Shown in pieces: positions 1 through 4,385 of a stretch of DNA of 5,531 nt; the first letter of the stretch is position 1; the number at the start of each line of letters is the position of its first letter. Position numbers and translations under genes: made by a program. Below the pieces are notes generated by a model, which saw nothing but the letters and a program-made list of their open reading frames with translations, had not been told where the DNA came from and made no database searches. Where the stretch lies: assembly GCA_900317795.1 (NCBI GenBank), contig ONIF01000249.1:1-5531 (forward strand), written 5' to 3'. The stretch comes from an uncultured Eubacteriales bacterium. Its GTDB lineage: Bacteria > Bacillota > Clostridia > Oscillospirales > Acutalibacteraceae.

Positions 1-906
1 CAAATTATAGCAATCCGCCACAGAAAAATATTTTGCTCTCAAAATTTCTGTATAGGCATTTTGCAGACTTTTCAGCATGATTTTTTCATTTTGGGTGTCG
101 CCGATAAAAGCAATGGCTCTTACAGCGTCAAGTGCATATTGATAAAATTCAATCGTATAGTGTAAGGGGTGAAGTCCCCATTTGTGATTTTGGTTGCAGA
201 GTACTTCTGTATCGGGGCATTTTATGACATGGGCATTGGGAAAGTATTTTTCAAAAAGTTTATAGGCTCTTTTGAGATACCTGCAAGTAAGAGAGGTATC
301 GAAACATCTTGCGGAATTTTTGGGAATTTCCTCAGTGGTGCATTCAGTGGAGAAGTAGTCTATTTTTGCATTTTTGTCAATAAATCTCTGAGTGAGGGGC
401 AATTCAAGAATAATCATTTTTTCCTCTGGAATATGCTCTTTAATAAGCTCGGCATACTGTTGGAGATAGTCAAAAAAGAGTTCTTTTTTATCGGGAAAGC
501 GGAATTTTTCGATAATTTCAAAGGGTGCATTTTCGAGAAATTCGGGATTTTGTTTAAGACCGTCTTTATATGTGATGTATGTGACGGTGTCATCAGGCAT
601 TTTCACTTTAAGGGTGTATATAGAAAAAAGTATTCCCAAGTCAATAAGTGTATAATCTGCATCGAAAAGTGAAAGATATTCAAAGACAGTTTTATTAAGG
701 TCAAGGCAGTTACAGCGTTGAGCATAATGGTTTGAATTGGGGAAATCGCTTTCGGTACATATTATATTTTCGGAGAGTTTGGGACTGCACACGGAAAGGG
801 GACTGATATTGGTAATACACTGCTTTATATCAAAACCGCCGTTGTTTTTAAAAAGTCCGAACAAGTCCCTTGAAACACAACAGCCTAAAATATTGATAGT
901 TTTCAT
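1..906 (-). CDS. DUF6270-like protein, second tandem copy, 3' end outside the window
   Basis: The minus-strand frame is open for 302 codons from ATG at 906 to the window edge, so the C-terminus is missing. It aligns along its whole length with the gene at 1004-2155: the N-terminal ILGCCVSRD (residues 6-14), CSPKLS, FPNS, NPEFLENAPF (about 120-129), YAEL, a beta-strand IILE, and a His-rich NHKWGLHPLHY starting at residue 240. I associate the GSCVSRD signature with DUF6270, a family of unknown biochemical function that I recall near surface-polysaccharide genes. The Ser/His layout resembles SGNH esterases/acyltransferases, which is inference. Here the Ser is replaced by Cys9. Start choice: ATG 906 matches the sister's start but lies 13 nt from AAAGGA (925-920); an in-frame ATG at 918 is only 1 nt from it. 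No promoter is visible in the 97-bp gap, so co-transcription with 2155-1004 is likely. Confidence 0.85.
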   Translation of the reverse strand, partial: MKTINILGCCVSRDLFGLFKNNGGFDIKQCITNISPLSVCSPKLSENIICTESDFPNSNHYAQRCNCLDLNKTVFEYLSLFDADYTLIDLGILFSIYTLKVKMPDDTVTYITYKDGLKQNPEFLENAPFEIIEKFRFPDKKELFFDYLQQYAELIKEHIPEEKMIILELPLTQRFIDKNAKIDYFSTECTTEEIPKNSARCFDTSLTCRYLKRAYKLFEKYFPNAHVIKCPDTEVLCNQNHKWGLHPLHYTIEFYQYALDAVRAIAFIGDTQNEKIMLKSLQNAYTEILRAKYFSVADCYNL

Positions 907-975
907 TGGAATGTGCATTTCCTTTCATAAGAGTTATTTGAACTTGAATTAAGAAAACAGTCAGCTGTCACAATC

Positions 976-1000
976 ATTGCACATTGCACACTGCACATTG
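976..1000. repeat. Heptamer tandem repeat between the two DUF6270-like genes
   Basis: ATTGCAC is repeated as ATTGCAC (976-982), ATTGCAC (983-989), ACTGCAC (990-996) and partial ATTG (997-1000), about 3.6 units. It starts 4 bp past the stop codon of the upstream gene (1004-1006). Heptameric short tandem repeats in intergenic DNA are known in several bacteria and usually have no known function. Slippage during replication would make the copy number variable. Confidence 0.75.
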
Positions 1001-1003
1001 TTT

Positions 1004-2155
1004 TCAGTGGACGACAAATTCAAAGTATTCTTTCTTTACAACGTTGTTTTCATCACTTGCCTTAACGCATATCTCATATACGGCAAAATGCATAGGCTCG
1101 TATGTCATGGAGCTTCCGCCCTCAAAATCGAGCGGTTGCCAATTTCTTTCCAGTTTTTTTCTGATGAATATTTCATAGGAATATTTACCCGTACCGCCCT
1201 CGGCATTAAGGCAGATGGTGACAGGCTCGCCAAGACGAACCGACTTTGAAGAAATAAAGGACTTATTGACAAGCGGATAAACACCGTCAGCGGTGCAGGA
1301 ATAGCGTTCACGTATCAGCTGTTCATAAAGGCTTTTGATTCTTCTGAGTAAAATTTTTTCGCTTTCCCTGTCGGCAGAGCCTGCAACAGCCCTCACGCAG
1401 TCAAGAGCATAACTGTAATACTCGCTGATATAGTGAAAAAGATGTACTTCCCACTTGTGATTGGCGTTGCAGAGTACTTCAACATTGGGAAATTTTATCA
1501 CATGGGCTTTGGGGAGGCTGTTTTCAAGCACTTCATAAGCTTCTGAAATATAGCGTGTCTTTTTGGCAATGTTGTTTGAAGCGGAAAAAAGCTTTATATT
1601 TCCCTCATTGTCAATATATCTTTCCATAGGCTTTGTTTCAAGTATGATAATTTTATTCTGGTCAAAGTGCTGTTGAATCATCTCCGCATACTGATATACA
1701 AAAGCCATCATTGTAAACTCGTCATCATAGGCGTTAAATGATTTGATAACATCAAAGGGGGCATTTTCGAGAAACTCGGGATTTTCATTGATAGCCTGAG
1801 TTCTTGTGATATAAGTAAAATTTTCTTCATCGGTGTCATTTTTCATTCTGACCTGCAAAACCTGCTTTGACATGAGATTTACAAAATCTATCACTATATA
1901 GTCAAACTCCGATTCATTGACGTAGTCAAAAACATTCTTGTTGATGTCAAGCACCGCACATCTTTGATAATAGTGTCCCGAATTGGGGAAGTCATCTTCG
2001 GAGCATAAAATTTCATCGGAGAGCTTGGGCGAGCACAGCGAGAATATGCCCGAATTTGTGACACACTTTTCGATATGAAAACCACCGTCATTTTCGGACA
2101 TACCAAAAGTATCTCTTGAAACACAGCTCCCCAGAATATTGATATTTTTCTTCAT
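1004..2155 (-). CDS. DUF6270-like SGNH-type protein with Ig-like (triple-tyrosine) tail
   Basis: This complete 383-aa protein has no signal peptide or membrane segment, so it is probably cytoplasmic. The N-terminus forms a beta strand leading into ILGSCVSRD (residues 7-15, Ser10), which looks like block I of an SGNH hydrolase/acyltransferase fold. A second conserved cluster, NHKWEVHLFHY (about 232-242), supplies several His residues that could complete an active site. Residues about 300-383 (LGEPVTICLNAEGGTGKYSY, then aromatic strands) look like the Y_Y_Y/Ig-like tails common in ruminococcal proteins. The DUF6270 assignment comes from the motif I remember; the enzymatic role is inference. AGAGGG (2166-2161) lies 5 nt before ATG 2155. 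The gene has its own promoter at 2193-2221 and is followed after 97 bp by a paralogue, so the pair is a tandem duplication. Confidence 0.88.
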   Translation of the reverse strand: MKKNINILGSCVSRDTFGMSENDGGFHIEKCVTNSGIFSLCSPKLSDEILCSEDDFPNSGHYYQRCAVLDINKNVFDYVNESEFDYIVIDFVNLMSKQVLQVRMKNDTDEENFTYITRTQAINENPEFLENAPFDVIKSFNAYDDEFTMMAFVYQYAEMIQQHFDQNKIIILETKPMERYIDNEGNIKLFSASNNIAKKTRYISEAYEVLENSLPKAHVIKFPNVEVLCNANHKWEVHLFHYISEYYSYALDCVRAVAGSADRESEKILLRRIKSLYEQLIRERYSCTADGVYPLVNKSFISSKSVRLGEPVTICLNAEGGTGKYSYEIFIRKKLERNWQPLDFEGGSSMTYEPMHFAVYEICVKASDENNVVKKEYFEFVVH

Positions 2156-2160
2156 ATTAT

Positions 2161-2166
2161 CCCTCT
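2161..2166 (-). promoter_or_regulatory. Ribosome binding site of the 383-aa gene
   Basis: AGGG-type Shine-Dalgarno (AGAGGG on the minus strand), 5 nt before the ATG at 2155. It confirms this start, which also puts the conserved strand-GSC motif at the extreme N-terminus. Confidence 0.65.
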
Positions 2167-2192
2167 TGAAAAAAATATTTTTTTACAGAGAT

Positions 2193-2221
2193 ATTATACT
2201 ATACTTTTCAGTTTATTGCAA
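2193..2221 (-). promoter_or_regulatory. Sigma-A promoter of the DUF6270-like genes
   Basis: Minus-strand -35 TTGCAA (2221-2216, 4/6) and -10 TATAAT (2198-2193, 6/6) are separated by exactly 17 bp. Transcription should start near 2186, about 30 nt before the ATG at 2155. The promoter lies just past the stop of the upstream regulator gene (2234), with no terminator between them, so read-through from the regulator is also possible. Confidence 0.75.
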
Positions 2222-2233
2222 GGAGATTAGAAT

Positions 2234-2503
2234 TTATTTTTTTGGACCGTGTATGCTGATGATATTTTTCTTTTGTCTGAGCATTTTTCCCCTGTCGGAC
2301 AGCTCAAGAAGATAGTCGGAAGTAACTTCATAGAGTTTGGCAAGAGATGCCACGACATCGGCAGGTACGGTACTTTCGCCCCGTTCATACCGCTGATACT
2401 GAGTGGTGTGCATACCGAGATATTCTGCAATCTCCTTTTGAGTGTAGTCCCTGTCCTCACGCAGTTCACGCAGACGGGGAAATTCTTTGGCTTTACTTTT
2501 GAT
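2234..2503 (-). CDS. Xre-family helix-turn-helix regulator with unresolved start codon
   Basis: The frame encodes an 89-residue HTH_3/Cro-C1 type DNA-binding protein. The helix-turn-helix starts at TQKEIAEYLG (about 21-30), with the recognition helix around MHTTQYQRYERGE, followed by the STVPADVV, LAKLYEV and SDYLLEL helices. It shares 28 of 50 aligned residues from that TQ motif onward with the second regulator at 2667-2894, plus a basic C-terminal extension of about 19 residues. The frame has no ATG, GTG or TTG before the HTH; it opens after TGA (2509-2507) with CTT, ATC. AAAGGAG (2520-2514) is 10 nt upstream of ATC 2503, where the paralogue's Met aligns, so ATC is either a rare start or a mutated ATG. 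Alternatively ATG 2513 reads MMTYQK then TAA, and loss of one base there would restore the HTH frame. The gene's base composition appears more GC-rich than that of its paralogue. Confidence 0.72.
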   Translation of the reverse strand: MKSKAKEFPRLRELREDRDYTQKEIAEYLGMHTTQYQRYERGESTVPADVVASLAKLYEVTSDYLLELSDRGKMLRQKKNIISIHGPKK

Positions 2504-2513
2504 AAGTCATCAT

Positions 2514-2520
2514 CTCCTTT
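2514..2520 (-). promoter_or_regulatory. Strong Shine-Dalgarno that decides the regulator start
   Basis: AAAGGAG on the minus strand continues as AAAGGAGATGAT, an extended match to the 16S rRNA 3' end. The two ATGs directly behind it (2513 and 2510) are too close for normal initiation and lead to a stop after six codons. The codon at the 10-nt spacing used by the genes at 3398 and 4386 is ATC (2503). Confidence 0.7.
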
Positions 2521-2527
2521 TTGATAT

Positions 2528-2556
2528 ATTTTACAGCATATTTGGCAGAAAATGAA
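2528..2556 (-). promoter_or_regulatory. Candidate promoter of the 2503-2234 regulator (weak -35)
   Basis: Minus-strand -10 TAAAAT (2533-2528) is preceded at 17 bp by TTCATT (2556-2551), a poor -35. The 16-bp palindrome at 2562-2577 abuts the -35 on its upstream side. A weak -35 next to a regulator site fits an activator-dependent promoter. Confidence 0.45.
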
Positions 2557-2561
2557 AAAAT

Positions 2562-2577
2562 AACACAAAATTGTGTT
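2562..2577. promoter_or_regulatory. Operator-like inverted repeat, copy 2
   Basis: AACACAAAATTGTGTT has 7-bp inverted arms AACACAA/TTGTGTT around AA. It is 15/16 identical to the perfect palindrome at 3297-3312. Its centre (2569.5) is 39 bp from the centre of the TAAAAT -10 box (2530.5), the same distance and orientation as at the membrane operon promoter. Confidence 0.7.
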
Positions 2578-2583
2578 GCAAAA

Positions 2584-2599
2584 AACACGCAGGTGTGTT
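2584..2599. promoter_or_regulatory. Degenerate third copy of the operator
   Basis: AACACGCAGGTGTGTT matches the perfect operator at 12 of 16 positions and keeps both outer half-sites (AACAC/TGTGTT). Its centre is 22 bp, about two helical turns, upstream of the copy at 2562-2577, as expected for cooperative binding on one DNA face. Confidence 0.5.
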
Positions 2600-2622
2600 A
2601 TGGGTGAAAATAATTCTCTTTT

Positions 2623-2655
2623 AAAAAGAAAAAATGACACACAAACCGTGTGTCA
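2623..2655 (-). terminator. Intrinsic terminator of the 75-aa regulator
   Basis: On the minus strand TGACACAC (2655-2648) and GTGTGTCA (2642-2635) form a perfect 8-bp stem with a 5-nt loop, followed by TTTTTTCTTTTT (2634-2623). It starts 12 bp after the stop codon of the gene ending at 2667, so the two regulators are separate transcription units. Confidence 0.82.
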
Positions 2656-2666
2656 GCAAGGGAAAA

Positions 2667-2894
2667 TTATCTTTTTTTGTCGGTGAGTTCCAATATGTAA
2701 TCGGTTTTTACTTTGTAAAATCTTGCAATTTTTACTATGACATCAGCGGGAACGGTTGTTTCTCCTCTTTCGTAGCGTGCATAGGTGGTGAGTTCCAATC
2801 CGAGTTCTCTTGCAACATCTGCTTGTGTCAATTTGGTTTCGTAGTCGTTGCGGAGGATATATATTCTTTTATAGAATTTGGGTTTTTTGCTCAT
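2667..2894 (-). CDS. Xre-family helix-turn-helix transcriptional regulator
   Basis: This 75-aa single-domain Cro/C1-type (HTH_3) DNA-binding protein has helices 2-3 at TQADVARELGLELTTYARYE (about residues 23-42), then RGETTVPADV, KIARFYKV and TDYILELTDKK. It has no sensor or dimerisation extension, so it probably works as a homodimer on a palindromic operator. ATG 2894 is preceded by AAGGTG with 8 nt spacing. Upstream is a perfect sigma-A promoter (2985-3013) and downstream an intrinsic terminator (2623-2655), so it is monocistronic. It is a diverged paralogue of the regulator at 2234-2503. It is transcribed divergently from the membrane-protein operon starting at 3398, so it is a plausible controller of that operon and possibly of itself. 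Confidence 0.9.
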   Translation of the reverse strand: MSKKPKFYKRIYILRNDYETKLTQADVARELGLELTTYARYERGETTVPADVIVKIARFYKVKTDYILELTDKKR

Positions 2895-2944
2895 ATAAGT
2901 TTCACCTTAATCCTTTCGGTCAGCGGTTTTCCCAACTTACATAA

Positions 2945-2956
2945 GCACTGCAGTGC
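2945..2956. promoter_or_regulatory. Perfect 12-bp palindrome in the regulator leader
   Basis: GCACTGCAGTGC is self-complementary and lies about 25 bp downstream of the predicted start of transcription (about 2978, minus strand), within the 5' leader of the 75-aa regulator. It could be an operator or a small RNA hairpin. No second copy was seen in the window. Confidence 0.4.
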
Positions 2957-2965
2957 GTTTCTCTT

Positions 2966-2977
2966 TACTAATTAGTA
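2966..2977. promoter_or_regulatory. Perfect 12-bp palindrome at the transcription start of the 75-aa regulator gene
   Basis: TACTAATTAGTA is self-complementary and covers the predicted +1 region of the 2985-3013 promoter. A repressor bound here would block initiation, so it is a candidate autoregulatory operator. Its AT-richness makes chance occurrence more likely. Confidence 0.4.
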
Positions 2978-2984
2978 TGTATAT

Positions 2985-3013
2985 ATTATAGCACACAAAG
3001 TCCTTTCTGTCAA
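2985..3013 (-). promoter_or_regulatory. Perfect consensus sigma-A promoter of the 75-aa regulator
   Basis: On the minus strand, -35 TTGACA (3013-3008) and -10 TATAAT (2990-2985) are both 6/6 with a 17-bp spacer. The -35 lies inside an inverted repeat, TGTCAAAATTTGACA (3008-3022). Such a strong promoter for a regulator normally implies repression in the resting state. Confidence 0.85.
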
Positions 3014-3022
3014 AATTTGACA

Positions 3023-3296
3023 TCACAAAAAGCAACGAGTTTAAGCCATTTTTTGAAATTTAATGGGCAAAAAAACGTACATATAAAAATTATTTTCATG
3101 ACTGATTTTCACTAATGGGCTTGACTTTCCGCCAAAAGTGTGCCGGCTTTATGGTTTATAAAAATTGTCACTTTGCACGAAATTTCATAAGTATCATTAT
3201 TCATAACTAACAAAAAAATCATATAAAAATGAAATTCTGCACCAATTTAATCTGAAAATCTCTTTAAAAAGATATAATGTGACTTTAAGCCGTCAA
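3023..3296. other. AT-rich intergenic region with no gene
   Basis: No supported ORF, tRNA or hairpin terminator was found. It holds two copies of TAATGGGC (3061-3068, 3113-3120) and two copies of CATATAAAAAT (3080-3090 and 3220-3230). An isolated TATAAT box (3273-3278) has no recognisable -35. Either the operon has long upstream control DNA or a gene has decayed here; neither is demonstrated. Confidence 0.5.
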
Positions 3297-3312
3297 AACA
3301 CAAATTTGTGTT
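3297..3312. promoter_or_regulatory. Operator: perfect 16-bp palindrome upstream of the membrane operon
   Basis: AACACAAATTTGTGTT is fully self-complementary. Its centre (3304.5) lies 39 bp upstream of the -10 centre (3343.5), just outside the -35 region. A 15/16 match (2562-2577) and a 12/16 match (2584-2599) precede the 2503-2234 regulator gene. The dyad length suits a dimeric Xre/Cro-type HTH protein, so either local regulator could bind it; which one is unknown. Confidence 0.75.
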
Positions 3313-3317
3313 ATTTT

Positions 3318-3346
3318 CGGGCATTCGTAAAAAAGCGTGATATAAT
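3318..3346 (+). promoter_or_regulatory. Promoter of the membrane-protein operon (extended -10, poor -35)
   Basis: TGATATAAT (3338-3346) is a perfect extended -10. The hexamer at 17 bp, CGGGCA (3318-3323), is not a usable -35. The palindrome at 3297-3312 sits immediately upstream. Start of transcription is expected near 3353, leaving a leader of about 45 nt before the GTG at 3398. Confidence 0.65.
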
Positions 3347-3397
3347 GATTTTACAGCGGAATGCTGAAAAAAAACAATTTTAAGGAGATGTTGTAGA

Positions 3398-3601
3398 GTG
3401 AGAGTGATTATTATATTTGCAGTTGTATTGGCAGTAGGAATTGCTATAGATAAGCTTACTACCAAAAATGCAGACAGGGAAAGCGGACAGTCAAGAAAGA
3501 AATTTTGGATGTCAAGAAAGAAATTTTGGATTATAGCGGCTGTTGCTTGTGCAATAGGAGTGGTCATGTTTTTTGTAGAATCGGCAGTTTTGGGATTATA
3601 A
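3398..3601 (+). CDS. Small two-TM membrane protein with an internal duplication
   Basis: This 67-aa protein is first in the operon. Residues 1-19 (RVIIIFAVVLAVGIAIDKL) form one hydrophobic helix and residues about 44-67 (IIAAVACAIGVVMFFVESAV) a second. Between them is a polar loop containing two consecutive SRKKFWM/I heptapeptides, the product of a perfect 21-bp tandem duplication. The positive loop predicts a cytoplasmic hairpin with both ends outside. GTG 3398 is preceded by AAGGAG (3382-3387) with 10 nt spacing; the in-frame GTG at 3404 would be 16 nt away. The stop codon TAA (3599-3601) overlaps the AAGGAGG of the next gene. I recognise no family. Confidence 0.75.
   Translation: MRVIIIFAVVLAVGIAIDKLTTKNADRESGQSRKKFWMSRKKFWIIAAVACAIGVVMFFVESAVLGL
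3490..3531 (+). repeat. Perfect 21-bp tandem duplication inside the 67-aa gene
   Basis: Positions 3490-3510 and 3511-3531 are identical over 21 bases (starting GTCAAGAAAG, ending TTTTGGAT). The unit is seven codons, so the frame is kept, and it doubles the basic-aromatic SRKKFW patch at the membrane edge. Absence of any divergence indicates a recent event. Confidence 0.95.
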
Positions 3602-3614
3602 GGAGGAAATTTAT

Positions 3615-3869
3615 ATGTGGTTTTTTGTTTGGCTTATATGGGGATTGATATGGGGGTATGCTACGAAATCTGTTATATCAAACAGAGGATATGATGAAAA
3701 GACTGCAAATACATGGTCATTTTATGGGTTTCTGTTTGGAATAATTGCCTTTTTTGTTGCGTTCTCAAAACCGCAGGTTCAGCAGCCGACTGTTATCAAT
3801 ACGGTACAAACCTGTGGATTCGGACAGAGATATTTTGAAAAAAGGCGGTTGGAAATGTTCCTGCGGTAA
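3615..3869 (+). CDS. Two-TM N-terminal part of a frameshifted zinc-ribbon/SHOCT protein
   Basis: Residues 1-17 (rich in Trp: FFVWLIWGLIWGY) and about 35-51 (SFYGFLFGIIAFFVAF) are membrane helices around a short loop, SVISNRGYDEKTANTW. A linker, KPQVQQPTVINTVQ, follows, after which the frame reads an unconvincing tail to TAA at 3867-3869. That stop lies inside DNA that encodes the zinc ribbon in the +1 frame (residues 31-54 of the ORF at 3745). The most likely original gene is one protein of about 250 aa with the frame change between about 3798 and 3813. AAGGAGG (3600-3606), 8 nt before ATG 3615, overlaps the previous stop codon. The 84-aa product could still be made as a truncated membrane peptide. 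Confidence 0.7.
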   Translation: MWFFVWLIWGLIWGYATKSVISNRGYDEKTANTWSFYGFLFGIIAFFVAFSKPQVQQPTVINTVQTCGFGQRYFEKRRLEMFLR

Positions 3870-4371
3870 GGTAAATTACAGTTATGCCACAACTTGCAGT
3901 TCATGCAGGAAAACAAAAGAACAGGCGGAAGATGAAATATATCAGCGTGAACAGAAAGAACAGGTTAAAAAAGCAAAAGAGCAGGAAATGGAAAATCTCA
4001 AATATCTTTCCGAGTACAAACAGCTTTTTGATAATGGGATAATTTCGCAGGAGGAGTTTGATAAAAAGAAACAGCTTATTATGAATGGCGGATTTCTTTA
4101 TGATAATCAGCGTAAGGAACTTGAAAATCTCAAAATGCTTTCGCAGTATAAGCATTTGGTTGAAACGGGTGTCATAACGCAGGAGGACTTTGAAAATAAA
4201 AGGCAGGAGATATTGTCTGAAAACAATCAATCAAAGACAAGTATTGCAAAAAAACAAGAAGAAGGTACTGCTCACGAAAAATTAGACCGTTATAAAACGT
4301 GTCCCTCCTGCCAAAAGAAGTGTTTGAAATCCTGCAAAGTCTGCTCACAGTGCGGATATGAATTTGATTAA
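3745..4371 (+). CDS. Zinc ribbon, two SHOCT domains and a C-terminal six-Cys ribbon; 3' part of a frameshifted gene
   Basis: The frame is open from a TTG at 3745, but its first 22 or so residues look like out-of-frame translation and there is only a weak ribosome site, so it is probably the continuation of the gene at 3615. Recognisable protein begins near VDSDRDILKKGG. A RanBP2-like zinc ribbon follows: W36-x-C38-x-C40-x3-N44-x6-C51-x2-C54. Then comes a charged, coiled-coil-prone stretch (about 58-82), SHOCT 1 (about 84-112, LFDNGIISQEEFDKKKQLI), SHOCT 2 (about 127-157, LVETGVITQEDFENKRQEIL) and a terminal CPSC-x3-C-x3-C-x2-C-x2-CGYEF ribbon (Cys 186, 189, 193, 197, 200, 203). SHOCT domains are short helical modules thought to mediate oligomerisation or tethering. 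Fused to the upstream TM pair, this would be a cytosolic arm on a membrane anchor. TAA 4369-4371 overlaps the next gene's Shine-Dalgarno. Confidence 0.72.
   Translation: MPFLLRSQNRRFSSRLLSIRYKPVDSDRDILKKGGWKCSCGKVNYSYATTCSSCRKTKEQAEDEIYQREQKEQVKKAKEQEMENLKYLSEYKQLFDNGIISQEEFDKKKQLIMNGGFLYDNQRKELENLKMLSQYKHLVETGVITQEDFENKRQEILSENNQSKTSIAKKQEEGTAHEKLDRYKTCPSCQKKCLKSCKVCSQCGYEFD
3836..3878 (+). repeat. Zinc-ribbon coding block, copy 1 (dispersed direct repeat)
   Basis: These 43 bases match 4690-4732 with a single T/C difference (third base of a Cys codon). They encode LKKGGWKCSCGKVNY in the frame of the ORF at 3745. The copies are 854 bp apart in neighbouring genes whose surroundings are otherwise different. 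Confidence 0.9.
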
Positions 4372-4375
4372 GGAG
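4369..4375 (+). promoter_or_regulatory. Stop-overlapping Shine-Dalgarno of the 317-aa gene
   Basis: TAAGGAG contains the stop codon of the upstream frame (TAA 4369-4371) and leaves 10 nt to ATG 4386. It supports both the start choice and translational coupling within the operon. The same layout occurs at 3599-3606. Confidence 0.75.
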
Positions 4376-4385
4376 TGTATTTTTT

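Noticed and set aside
169..672. 167-codon plus-strand ORF
   Set aside because: It is antisense to the DUF6270-like gene at 906-1, whose protein aligns with its paralogue residue by residue. The plus-strand product is low-complexity Phe/Lys/Gly and lacks a ribosome site.
2227..2640. 137-codon minus-strand ORF
   Set aside because: It covers the regulator promoter and operators and reads the HTH gene in the wrong frame. The HTH motif is clear only in the frame at 2503-2234.
2635..2655. ACACAC/GTGTGT hairpin as a fourth operator copy
   Set aside because: Its spacing (8-5-8) differs from the 16-bp dyads, it follows a stop codon and it is trailed by a T tract, so terminator explains it better.
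2634..2975. 113-codon plus-strand ORF
   Set aside because: It is the antisense shadow of the 75-aa regulator and begins inside its terminator hairpin.
3017..3022. Plus-strand TTGACA as a -35 box
   Set aside because: No acceptable -10 lies 16-18 bp downstream. It is the other arm of the inverted repeat around the minus-strand promoter.
3490..3531. 21-bp repeats as a CRISPR array
   Set aside because: There are only two directly abutting copies without spacers, inside a coding frame.
3247..3567. 106-codon minus-strand ORF
   Set aside because: It is antisense to the operon promoter and first gene, with no ribosome site. Its repeat content mirrors the 21-bp duplication.
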